NCBI GenBank assembly: GCA_018969885.1
Contig: JAGWXN010000107.1
Location: 1-10,135 of the forward strand
Length of the DNA stretch: 10,135 nucleotides
Reading direction: 5' to 3'
Source of the DNA: Betaproteobacteria bacterium
Lineage (GTDB): Bacteria; Pseudomonadota; Gammaproteobacteria; Burkholderiales; Burkholderiaceae
Below the pieces are notes generated by a model, which searched no databases, was not told the DNA's origin, and saw only the letters and a program-made list of their open reading frames with translations. The position numbers and the translations under genes were made by a program. Position 1 is the stretch's first letter. Every line of letters begins with the position of its first letter. Shown in pieces: positions 1 through 6,834 of this stretch.

Positions 1-1
1 G

Positions 2-2842
2 CGGGCGCCGCTTGCAGAGGGGCTGGTCGCACGCGGGATGCATGGCTGGCCCAGTGTCGAATGGGATGTCGGGGTCTTGGCCGACTGGCTCCACGCACTC
101 CTGCCCGCGGGGTTCTACTACAAGACCTTCAAGTGGCCGGGCTGGGCCTGGCCGCTCTATGAGTCGCTGATTCGTCGCGCAGCCGGATTGGGACGCGCGC
201 CGCGTACCGCAGGCGGCCCCTTGGTTGAGCGACGTCATGTGCAGGCCGATGTGCTGGTGGTGGGGGCAGGACCTGCTGGGGCGGCGGCGGTGGCGCAGCT
301 GCTCGCCGCAGGCTGCTCGGTGATCTGGGCCGATGATCGTGCCTCGCCCGGGGGGGCGCTCGGTGCAAGTGCCGAGCCCGCCGATCGCACTGCGCTTGAC
401 TCGATTCGCGGGGACGCAGGCCGCTGGTCGTCTGCGCCGGGTCTTCGCAGGCTTGCCGCCACGACGGTGGTGGGTCTTCATGATCACGGCCTCGCGATTG
501 CGGTCGAGCGCGACGGATGGTCGCGTGAATGTCTGTGGATGATCCGAGCCAGCGCCGTCTGCCTGGCCACGGGTGCCTTCGAGCGTGGCCCGCTTTTCGA
601 AGATAACGACCGTCCGGGGGTGATGACCGCCAGCGCAGTACGCTCGGCGCTGCATCGTTATGCCGTAGCCCCGTGTCGGCATCTGGTGCTTGCGGCGAGC
701 GATCTGTCAGCGTCGCAGGCCGCGCTCGAGGCGCATGACGCGGGCCTGCAGGTGGTGGCTGTCGTATCCCCACGCCTCGCCGCGGCGCCCGCCATGCTTC
801 GTGAGGCGATACGTGACCGGGGCATCGCGCTCATCGAGGGACAAGTGCTTCGCACGCAGGGTGGGCGGCATGGGTTGTCGGCTGTCACAGTAAGTACGAG
901 CGGCGCTACGCGCACGCTTGCGTGCGACGGACTGGCGATCTCAGGCGGATGGAATCCGGCGCTTCAGCTGTATGTGCAGGCCGGCGGCGTTGCGCGCTAC
1001 CACGCGGCAAGCGGTGCGCTACGGGGCGAGCCCGACGACCGGATGCCGGTGCTCGCAGGCGCTGTGGCGGGCGCGTTATCGACTGAAGCTTGCGCAGAAA
1101 GCGGCAGGCAAGCGGCGCGCAGGCTTCTTGATCGATTGACAGGCGTGCGATTGGCGGGCGTGCGCGCACCCGGGACGTCGGTCGCACCGGCTTCAGCGCA
1201 GCAGGCGGGCGACACCCGCCCGGGCGAGGCTCCGGCGCCCTCGGCTCATACGACCGAACCGCCGCCTGACCCGTCCTCCCTCAATGCCGCCCGCGTATTG
1301 GTCGATCTTGCTGGGGATGTGACGGCGGCCGATGTCGCGCTTGCTTCGCGCGAGGGTTACTCGGCGACAGACTTGCTCAAGCGCTACACCACGCTGGGCA
1401 TGGGCCCGGATCAGGGGCGCTCGGCCGGGGTCGACGGCCTGCTGCTCCTCGCCCGGCTTGAAGGCCGTGATCCGTCGTCACTGCCCCCCACGCGCGCACG
1501 GCCGCCCTTCGTACCGGTTGCCTTCGGCACACTGGCTGGATCCGACCCCGGTCCGTTGATCCGGCCGATCCGTGAAACGCCCATCACCGGGTGGCATCGC
1601 GATCAGGGGGCGGTGTTCTATGAATCCGGTGCCAATTGGCGACGGCCTGGTTATTACCCGCGAGCGGATGAGTCGATGGACGATGCCGTGCGCCGCGAAT
1701 GCCGTGCGGTTCGGCAGGCGGTGGGCGTCTACGACAGTTCGCCACTCGGTAAGTTCGAAATCGGCGGCCCTGATGCTGCGGTGTTTCTCGAGCGCGTGCT
1801 TGCCTGCCGGGTCTCCGATCTGCAGCCAGGTCGCGGCCGCTACGCGCTCGCGCTCCGAGAAGACGGTCGTATCTTCGATGACGGCACCGTGTTCCGGCTT
1901 GACGACAGACGGTATTGGCTGAGCAGCACGGCGGGCAATGCTGATGCGATGGCGAGCTGGCTCGAGTACGCGCGCCAGTGGCTGTTCAAGGGGGCGCTGC
2001 GGGTGATGATTGAGCCCGTGGCATCGCATTGGGCCGATATCGTGGTCTGCGGGCCGCGAGCGCGCGAGCTGCTTTCGCGATTGGTCGCGCGTGAGGTGCG
2101 CGCGCAGCTTAACCGCGAGTCGTTTGCCTTCATGCGCTGGCGGCCCATGACGGTGGCGGGCATCGAGGCGCGCGTGTTTCGGGTGAGTTTTACCGGTGAA
2201 ATCAGCTTTGAGCTGTGCGTGCCCGCTTCGCGCGGGCTTGCGCTCTGGGAGGCGGTGATGGCGGCGGGTGCCGATCTGGGCATTGAGCCGGTAGGGTCGG
2301 AGGCCAATCATGTGTTGCGAGTTGAAAAAGGTTTCATCTCGCTCGGCCATGAAGTGGACGGCGACACGAACGCCGATGATCTGGGTCTGGGTTGGGGCGT
2401 GCATTGGGACAAGCCTGACTTCATCGGACGGCGCTCTATGGCGCGTGATCGGGCTCAGCCTGCGGCCCGCAGGCATCTGGTCGGGCTTGAGTGTATCGAC
2501 CGTGGTCCGCCCTTTGAAGAAGGTGCTCAGCTGCTGAGTGGCGATGCGGTGCTGGTTGCGGGCCAGTGCAAATCGATCGGACTGGTGACCGCCAGCGTAC
2601 ACAGCGAAGCACTGGGCCGGCCGATCGCACTCGCCTTGCTCGAAGCGGGGCGACTGAGAATGGGCGACGTGGTGCAGGTCACCCAGGCGCAGCCGATGCG
2701 AGCGCGCGGGCGGCTGCCGACTGCCGGTGCCTCGGGCGACGCGGTTTGGCCCGGTGATCCCGTGAAGGGCTTGAGCCTTCGCGCGGCGCGGGTGGTGGCG
2801 CCGATCTTCTTTGATGCCGAGGGCGGGAGGATGCGTGGCTGA
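2..2842 (+). CDS. soxA: Heterotetrameric sarcosine oxidase / N-methylglutamate dehydrogenase, alpha (large) subunit, 5'-partial
   Basis: This is the large subunit of a flavin- and folate-dependent complex that oxidises an N-methylated amino acid and passes the methyl carbon to tetrahydrofolate. The frame is open to the window edge; the ATG at 38 is internal, because residues before it (LVARG) continue the family sequence. The N-terminal ferredoxin-like part, probably about 100 residues, is missing. Visible in order: the PAGFYYKTF motif (about 104-130); an FAD Rossmann loop GAGPAG at 263-280; the family signature ATGAFERGP...DNDRPGVM (about 568-624); LAISGGWNPAL (about 932-964); an Ala/Pro-rich linker (about 1150-1290); the SoxA A3 segment with KRYTTLGMGPDQG; then a GcvT-like folate-binding module from about 1600, with LRVEKGF near 2317-2337. 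It overlaps the gamma-subunit gene. Sarcosine oxidase and N-methylglutamate dehydrogenase subunits are close homologues and cannot be separated here; the symbol is the family default. The family call is firm, the substrate uncertain. Confidence 0.93.
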   Translation, partial: RAPLAEGLVARGMHGWPSVEWDVGVLADWLHALLPAGFYYKTFKWPGWAWPLYESLIRRAAGLGRAPRTAGGPLVERRHVQADVLVVGAGPAGAAAVAQLLAAGCSVIWADDRASPGGALGASAEPADRTALDSIRGDAGRWSSAPGLRRLAATTVVGLHDHGLAIAVERDGWSRECLWMIRASAVCLATGAFERGPLFEDNDRPGVMTASAVRSALHRYAVAPCRHLVLAASDLSASQAALEAHDAGLQVVAVVSPRLAAAPAMLREAIRDRGIALIEGQVLRTQGGRHGLSAVTVSTSGATRTLACDGLAISGGWNPALQLYVQAGGVARYHAASGALRGEPDDRMPVLAGAVAGALSTEACAESGRQAARRLLDRLTGVRLAGVRAPGTSVAPASAQQAGDTRPGEAPAPSAHTTEPPPDPSSLNAARVLVDLAGDVTAADVALASREGYSATDLLKRYTTLGMGPDQGRSAGVDGLLLLARLEGRDPSSLPPTRARPPFVPVAFGTLAGSDPGPLIRPIRETPITGWHRDQGAVFYESGANWRRPGYYPRADESMDDAVRRECRAVRQAVGVYDSSPLGKFEIGGPDAAVFLERVLACRVSDLQPGRGRYALALREDGRIFDDGTVFRLDDRRYWLSSTAGNADAMASWLEYARQWLFKGALRVMIEPVASHWADIVVCGPRARELLSRLVAREVRAQLNRESFAFMRWRPMTVAGIEARVFRVSFTGEISFELCVPASRGLALWEAVMAAGADLGIEPVGSEANHVLRVEKGFISLGHEVDGDTNADDLGLGWGVHWDKPDFIGRRSMARDRAQPAARRHLVGLECIDRGPPFEEGAQLLSGDAVLVAGQCKSIGLVTASVHSEALGRPIALALLEAGRLRMGDVVQVTQAQPMRARGRLPTAGASGDAVWPGDPVKGLSLRAARVVAPIFFDAEGGRMRG

Positions 2843-3383
2843 ATCGCCCGCGAGGCTCTCGCTCGAGCGGGCCCCGCCCAGGGCCTTGATCTCGGTGCGT
2901 CTCGACCCTGCTGCGGAGTGTCACTGGATGGGCGAGGCACTAGGTGTTGAATGGCGGTCGCAGCCCCTGATGCTCCACCATGCGCAGCGCTGCCGTTGGT
3001 GGTCAACCTCCCCGGGCGTCTGGCTGATTGAGGGGGCGGCGGAGGACGAAGCGCGACTTCATCGATTGCTCGAATCGGCGGGCGTAGCCCGCCTGGCGCT
3101 TGTTACGGTGGTGAGCGATGCGTGGGCAGGGCTACGCTTGAGCGGATCCGCCCTGGCCCTCGCCGATCTGCTCGAACGCGCGGGACCGGTGGGCTCAGAG
3201 ACGCTGGCGGGGCGCTGCCTGGCGACCCGGCTGGGTGCCTTCGCGGTCACACTGTTTGAGTCGCCGTCTGCAGAGGAGGGGCATGGCCCTGCTTCCAGGC
3301 AGATTGAACTGTGGGTGGAGCGGCCGCTGCTCGGGTCTCTCGAGCAGTGGCTGATCCGGCTTGATGCGCAGGGGGCGCGCTGA
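2835..3383 (+). CDS. soxG: Sarcosine oxidase-type gamma subunit
   Basis: This is the small gamma subunit of the same complex as the upstream gene; the family has a structural role beside the folate module of the alpha subunit. I chose the GTG at 2835, preceded by GGGAGG (2825-2830), which gives 182 residues and an 8-bp overlap with the alpha-subunit stop, typical of translational coupling. An in-frame ATG at 2811 would add eight residues (MMPRAGGC) that look like read-through of the alpha-subunit end. Family-like features are the C-terminal third: SETLAGRCLATRLGAFAVTL followed by IELWVERPLLGSLEQWL, which resembles the SoxG pattern of a TRLG turn, a beta strand and a final amphipathic helix. 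Similarity in this family is weak, so position after soxA is part of the evidence. It is the last gene of the operon; a terminator follows at once. Confidence 0.85.
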   Translation: MAESPARLSLERAPPRALISVRLDPAAECHWMGEALGVEWRSQPLMLHHAQRCRWWSTSPGVWLIEGAAEDEARLHRLLESAGVARLALVTVVSDAWAGLRLSGSALALADLLERAGPVGSETLAGRCLATRLGAFAVTLFESPSAEEGHGPASRQIELWVERPLLGSLEQWLIRLDAQGAR

Positions 3384-3398
3384 GGGCAGCGCTGACCC

Positions 3399-4364
3399 TT
3401 ACGCCGCGTCGGGCTTCGCCGCGACGCGTTTTTTGAGGGGACGGATCGCGCGCCGCGTGGGGTCGCGACGAGCGTCATCAGTGGAGGCTTCACCGGTAGA
3501 CGGAGCCTTGACCGTTGTACCCGAGGCTGCTGTCCCGGAGGACGCCGCCGCCTCGGCCGCCACCACATGCCGGTGGAGGAGCGCAATCAGCCCCGAAAAC
3601 ACCTTGGGCGTGCCCGCCACGATCTGCTCGGAAAACAGGTAATCACCCTCTGCGCCGAAATTGCCCACCATTCCGCCCGCCTCGGTGATGAGGAGACTGC
3701 CCGCCGCGGCATCCCAGGGCGCGAGGCCCAGCTCGAAGAACCCATCGAGGCGACCGGCTGCCACATAAGCGAGATCGAGCGCCGCGGCCCCGGGGCGGCG
3801 AAGCCCTGCGGCCCGCTCCATGACCACCCGCATCATGGCGAGGTAACCATCGAGCATGTCGAGCTTTCGGAATGGAAAACCGGTTCCGATCAGAGACTCT
3901 TCAATGCGGATCCGCTTCGAGACCCGGATTCGCCTGCCATTGAGATAGGCTCCGCGACCACGCGAAGCGGTAAAGAGTTCATCTCGCGATGGGTCGTACA
4001 CCACCGCCTGGGTGACCACGCCCTTCTGCATAAGTGCGATGGACACCGCGTATTGCGGAAAGCCGTGGATGAAGTTGGTGGTGCCATCGAGGGGGTCGAT
4101 GATCCAGATGTGTTCAGCCTCGCGCGGATGGCCCGAAGCCCCCTTAGGATCGTGGCCCGATTCTTCGGCGAGGATAGAATGGTTCGGATAGGCGGTGCGT
4201 AGCACCTCGATGATGGCCTCTTCCGACGCGCGATCGACTTCTGTGACGAAATCGTTGCGCTGTTTGCGGGCCACCGCCAGCGTGTCAAGGTCGAGGCTGG
4301 CTCGGTTGATGATTCGGCCGGCCTGCCGAGCGGCCCGGACCGCTGTGTTGAGCATCGGATGCAT
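3399..4364 (-). CDS. suhB: Inositol-1-monophosphatase family protein SuhB, with C-terminal extension
   Basis: The family consists of Mg2+-dependent, Li+-sensitive phosphatases acting on myo-inositol-1-phosphate. In E. coli SuhB also works in ribosomal RNA transcription with the Nus factors. The start is set by MHPMLN, the same opening as E. coli SuhB. Metal and catalytic motifs are intact: D44 (VTEVD), E67-E68 (ILAEES), D90 and D93 in [11 protein letters not shown] (87-97), and W217-D218 in WDAAAG. The phosphatase fold ends near residue 266. About 55 further residues are rich in Ala, Ser and Thr and then basic ([15 protein letters not shown]); E. coli SuhB, 267 residues, lacks them. The gene is divergent from trmJ, with 37 bp between the start codons, and convergent with soxG, with 15 bp between the stops. 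An AGGA about 8 bases before the ATG may be the ribosome-binding site. Confidence 0.95.
   Translation of the reverse strand: MHPMLNTAVRAARQAGRIINRASLDLDTLAVARKQRNDFVTEVDRASEEAIIEVLRTAYPNHSILAEESGHDPKGASGHPREAEHIWIIDPLDGTTNFIHGFPQYAVSIALMQKGVVTQAVVYDPSRDELFTASRGRGAYLNGRRIRVSKRIRIEESLIGTGFPFRKLDMLDGYLAMMRVVMERAAGLRRPGAAALDLAYVAAGRLDGFFELGLAPWDAAAGSLLITEAGGMVGNFGAEGDYLFSEQIVAGTPKVFSGLIALLHRHVVAAEAAASSGTAASGTTVKAPSTGEASTDDARRDPTRRAIRPLKKRVAAKPDAA
3405..3434 (+). terminator. Rho-independent terminator of the sox-type operon, inside the suhB 3' end
   Basis: The stem arms CGCGTCG (3405-3411) and CGACGCG (3422-3428) are perfectly complementary. Inside them GGC (3412-3414) can pair with GCC (3418-3420) around a TTC loop, leaving one bulged G at 3421. 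Six T residues follow at 3429-3434. Read on the + strand this is a strong intrinsic terminator 21 bp after the soxG stop. It lies within the last codons of the convergent suhB gene, where the T run is the antisense of its Lys-Lys codons. On the minus strand no T run follows the hairpin, so it should act only on + strand transcripts. Confidence 0.75.
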
Positions 4365-4401
4365 GAACGCGTCCTGAAATACATCATTTTAAGGGAAGCT
4401 G
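4365..4401. promoter_or_regulatory. Divergent suhB/trmJ intergenic region with a candidate -10 box
   Basis: These 37 bp separate two divergent start codons and are AT-rich compared with the flanks. On the minus strand TAAAAT (4386-4391) matches five of six bases of the sigma-70 -10 consensus and would give a leader of roughly 15 bases carrying an AGGA Shine-Dalgarno for suhB. No convincing -35 box is visible for it. On the + strand AAGGGA (4391-4396), five bases before the trmJ ATG, is a good ribosome-binding site. The trmJ promoter must therefore lie partly in the suhB coding region, so the two promoters probably overlap. Confidence 0.35.
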
Positions 4402-5193
4402 ATGCACGGGCTGCAGTTCGATCCACCAGAAGCGTTTTCAAGAATCCGTTTCGTGCTGGTTCAGCCCAGTCATCCGGGCAATGTTGGGGCCACTGCCCGC
4501 GCCATGCGGGTGATGGGGCTGGAGGAGATGGTGCTGGTCGATCCGCGTTTTCCCGACGTGCTCTCGCACCCGGACGCCATCGCTTTCGCGAGTAACGCCA
4601 CGGGGGTGCTCGCGCGAGCCCGGGTGTATGCCACCCTGGAAGAAGCGCTTGCGCCAGTGTCGTTTGCGGTGGCGGTCAGTGCGTCATCGCGTGAGTTTGG
4701 CGCCACGCCGCAGACGCCTTCCGCGGCTGCGCGCGAAGCGCTGCGCGAACTGTCGATCAATGGTGTTCATCAGGTGGCCTTTGTGTTTGGTCCGGAGCGC
4801 ACCGGGCTTTCCATTGAATCGGTGGGCCGTTGTCAGTCGGTCACGTCGATCCCAACCGCGCCTGGCCATGGTTCGCTCAACCTGGCGCAGGCGGTTCAGG
4901 TGATGGCCTATACACTTTCCTGCGAGGTTGCCACGCCCATCGAGCCCGATTTGCCGTGGCAAGGACGCCTGGCCACGCATGAAGCGGTCGAGCGGGTCTT
5001 CGGACACCTGGAGCGCTCCCTGGTCGCGGTCGGCTTCATCGATCCCCGGTATCCCAAGAAGCTCATGCCCAGGCTCAGGCGGCTGCTGTCGCGCACTCGG
5101 CTCGAGGTGGAGGAGGTCGATATCCTGCGCGGCATCTGCACGCAAATTGACCGACAGGCCGCGCTTCTTGACGAAGCGCGCCGTCAACCCTGA
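4402..5193 (+). CDS. trmJ: tRNA (cytidine/uridine-32-2'-O-)-methyltransferase TrmJ (SpoU family)
   Basis: TrmJ is a cytoplasmic, AdoMet-dependent enzyme that methylates the 2'-O of residue 32 in the anticodon loop of certain tRNAs. It belongs to the trefoil-knotted SPOUT group and acts as a dimer. The N-terminal catalytic domain (about residues 15-170) has the three SpoU motifs: motif 1 with N27, G29 and R33 in [11 protein letters not shown]; motif 2 as VFGPERTGL (128-136); motif 3 as [14 protein letters not shown] (157-170), which forms the knotted AdoMet site. The C-terminal part (about 190-263) is the helical extension usual for TrmJ rather than for the shorter TrmL. The ATG has AAGGGA five bases upstream, and no other in-frame start lies before motif 1. 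It is divergent from suhB and followed by cysE on the same strand. Confidence 0.94.
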   Translation: MHGLQFDPPEAFSRIRFVLVQPSHPGNVGATARAMRVMGLEEMVLVDPRFPDVLSHPDAIAFASNATGVLARARVYATLEEALAPVSFAVAVSASSREFGATPQTPSAAAREALRELSINGVHQVAFVFGPERTGLSIESVGRCQSVTSIPTAPGHGSLNLAQAVQVMAYTLSCEVATPIEPDLPWQGRLATHEAVERVFGHLERSLVAVGFIDPRYPKKLMPRLRRLLSRTRLEVEEVDILRGICTQIDRQAALLDEARRQP

Positions 5194-5297
5194 GCGAGCA
5201 AGGTTTCCCGTCAGCGCCTAAACTCACTGCCCTTGAGTGGGTCGGACCGGCGAGCGGCGTCCGCCCCGAGGTTGACCTGGCCCGGAGTGTAATGATC

Positions 5298-6047
5298 ATG
5301 TTCGAGCGACTGCGCGACGACATCGCAGCGGTAAGGGAGCGCGACCCAGCGGCGCGTTCAACGCTCGAGGTGTGCCTGTGTTATCCCGGTATCCACGCGC
5401 TAGCGTTCCATCGCCTGGCCAACCGCCTGTGGCGGGCGCACTGGACGACCGCAGCGCGCTGGGTTTCGCACCTGAGTCGCTTTCTCACCGGCATTGAGAT
5501 TCATCCGGGCGCGACCATCGGGCGGCGAGTGTTCATTGATCATGGCATGGGCGTGGTGATCGGCGAGACCGCCGATGTTGGCGACGATTGCACCATTTAT
5601 CAGGGGGTCACTCTGGGCGGTACTTCGCTGGTACGCGGATCAAAGCGTCATCCCACCCTTGCACCCGGGGTGGTGGTGGGGGCAGGCGCCAAGGTTTTGG
5701 GGCCTTTCACCGTGGGAGAGGGGGCGCGCATCGGCTCCAATTCGGTGGTGGTGAAGGAAGTGCCTCCCGGCGCAACGGCAGTGGGGATTCCGGCTCGGGT
5801 GATCGAGAGCGAAGAAGCACAGCGCCGCGAGGCCCAGGCTGCGAAGATGGGCTTCTCCGCCTACGCGGTCACGCAGTCGGCCGATGACCCGCTGGTAATT
5901 GCGCTGCACCGACTGATCGATCATGTCGCCGATCAGGATCGGCAGATCGAGGCGCTTCAGGAGGCGCTTGGGCGGGTGGGAGCCGAAGTGCAGCGCTCGG
6001 GTGCGCACCCGCTTGATGTACGGTCGCTCAATCGGATGGTGGAGTGA
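5298..6047 (+). CDS. cysE: Serine O-acetyltransferase CysE
   Basis: This enzyme transfers acetyl from acetyl-CoA to L-serine, giving O-acetylserine, the committed step of cysteine synthesis. The protein is the short EpsC/Bacillus-type form: a helical N-terminus (1-65), then a left-handed beta-helix of hexapeptide repeats from [12 protein letters not shown] (64-75) to about IPARV (164-168). The two conserved His are H82 in DHGMG and H118 in KRHPT; E67 stands where E. coli has Asp, as usual in this short group. A 75-residue tail is helical, with a possible coiled coil ([15 protein letters not shown]). I prefer the ATG at 5298 (MFERLRDDI, the usual opening); an ATG at 5292 would add Met-Ile and sits closer to GGAG (5284-5287). 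The 104-bp gap after trmJ shows no clear promoter, so the two may be co-transcribed. Confidence 0.94.
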   Translation: MFERLRDDIAAVRERDPAARSTLEVCLCYPGIHALAFHRLANRLWRAHWTTAARWVSHLSRFLTGIEIHPGATIGRRVFIDHGMGVVIGETADVGDDCTIYQGVTLGGTSLVRGSKRHPTLAPGVVVGAGAKVLGPFTVGEGARIGSNSVVVKEVPPGATAVGIPARVIESEEAQRREAQAAKMGFSAYAVTQSADDPLVIALHRLIDHVADQDRQIEALQEALGRVGAEVQRSGAHPLDVRSLNRMVE

Positions 6048-6056
6048 GCGGCAGGG

Positions 6057-6089
6057 GCCGATCCTGTGATTGGCTCAGGAGCAATCCTG
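6057..6089 (+). other. Possible alternative RNA hairpins between cysE and the regulator gene
   Basis: The 91-bp gap after cysE can form GCCGAT/ATTGGC (6057-6062 with 6069-6074, one G-T pair) and CAGGA-GCAA-TCCTG (6076-6089), a five-bp stem closed by a GNRA tetraloop. The same CAGGA can also pair with an upstream TCCTG (6062-6066), which would exclude both other stems. No T run follows, so I do not call it a terminator. It may be a processing or attenuation structure in the regulator leader, or chance. Confidence 0.25.
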
Positions 6090-6138
6090 GCGGCAGGGCT
6101 GTGCTGGTTACGGGCTCATTTCCCCGGGCGAAATCGTA

Positions 6139-6834
6139 GTGAAGATTCTGTTGGTTGAAGACGAAGTACGTATCGCCGAACTCATCGTCCAGGGGTTTGA
6201 AACCGCTGGACATCAGGTCAGCCACTCGTCAGACGGAGAGTCAGCGATCGAGCGCCTGGCGGCCGATCGCTACGACATCCTGATCCTCGATCTCATGCTT
6301 CCCGGGATCGACGGGATCGATGTGCTCCGCCAAGTTCGTGCGGCAAAGTTGGAAACAGCGGTGATTATTCTGAGTGCAAAGGCCGAGCTGGGGCACCGGC
6401 TAGAGGGCTTCGAACTCGGTGCCGATGACTACGTCCCAAAACCTTTCTATCTTGAAGAGTTGGTCGCACGGGCTCAAGTTGTTGCGGCCCGACGCAGCTA
6501 TTCGCCCGCGAACAGCAAGGCAATTCAGGTGGGGGGGCTGACGCTCGATCTTCTCACTCGTTCGGTTCATTGGGACACCGGTTCCGCCGTCTTGACCCCT
6601 AGGGAGCTTCACCTGCTTGTAATGTTCATGCGGTCGCCCGGACATATTTTTTCGAGACAGCAAATTCTTCGGGAAGTTTGGAATATTGCCTTTGATCCGA
6701 ACACCAACGTCGTTGATGTCTGTCTGCAACGCCTTAAACGCAAGATCGATTTTGTCAGCCTGCCCGAGGGTGTCGTTATTGAGTCGATACGCGGTGTCGG
6801 CTATCGACTGAGGTTACGACTTGCCGATGAGTAA
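6139..6834 (+). CDS. OmpR-family response regulator (receiver plus winged-helix DNA-binding domain)
   Basis: This is a cytoplasmic transcription regulator activated by phosphotransfer from the kinase encoded next to it. I chose the GTG at 6139, which gives VKILLVEDE, the first beta strand of a receiver domain, and 231 residues. A longer frame from a TTG at 6070 adds 23 residues with no family character. No strong Shine-Dalgarno is visible. Receiver domain (1-115): acidic pair E8/D9 region in VEDE, phospho-acceptor D51 in LILDLMLPG, S79 at the switch position (often Thr), K101 in VPKPF. Winged helix (about 128-228): LTPRELHLLVM, HIFSRQQILREVW, VDVCLQRLKRKI as recognition helix, IRGVGYRL as wing hairpin. 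This is the QseB/CusR-like class. The stop overlaps the kinase start. A run of seven G (6531-6537) lies in the linker between the domains. Confidence 0.93.
   Translation: MKILLVEDEVRIAELIVQGFETAGHQVSHSSDGESAIERLAADRYDILILDLMLPGIDGIDVLRQVRAAKLETAVIILSAKAELGHRLEGFELGADDYVPKPFYLEELVARAQVVAARRSYSPANSKAIQVGGLTLDLLTRSVHWDTGSAVLTPRELHLLVMFMRSPGHIFSRQQILREVWNIAFDPNTNVVDVCLQRLKRKIDFVSLPEGVVIESIRGVGYRLRLRLADE

Noticed and set aside
1478..2602. Long minus-strand open frame (374 codons) opposite the alpha-subunit gene.
   Set aside because: Antisense shadow of a GC-rich gene whose + strand frame carries clear family motifs; the antisense protein is rich in Arg, His and Pro without any recognisable domain.
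3567..4202. Plus-strand open frame of 211 codons opposite suhB.
   Set aside because: Antisense shadow: suhB has all catalytic motifs in the other strand and the opposite frame has no recognisable domain.
5272..5294. TTGACC near the cysE start, considered as a -35 box or part of an IscR-type site.
   Set aside because: No -10 box at a workable distance before the start codon, and the remainder of an IscR-like motif is absent.
6118..6134. Inverted repeat ATTTC-N7-GAAAT just before the regulator GTG, considered as an autoregulatory operator.
   Set aside because: Five-base arms are expected by chance at this length; no second copy was seen.
6070..6138. TTG start at 6070 giving the response regulator a 23-residue N-terminal extension.
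   Set aside because: The extra residues have no family character, and the receiver domain's first strand begins exactly at the GTG at 6139.
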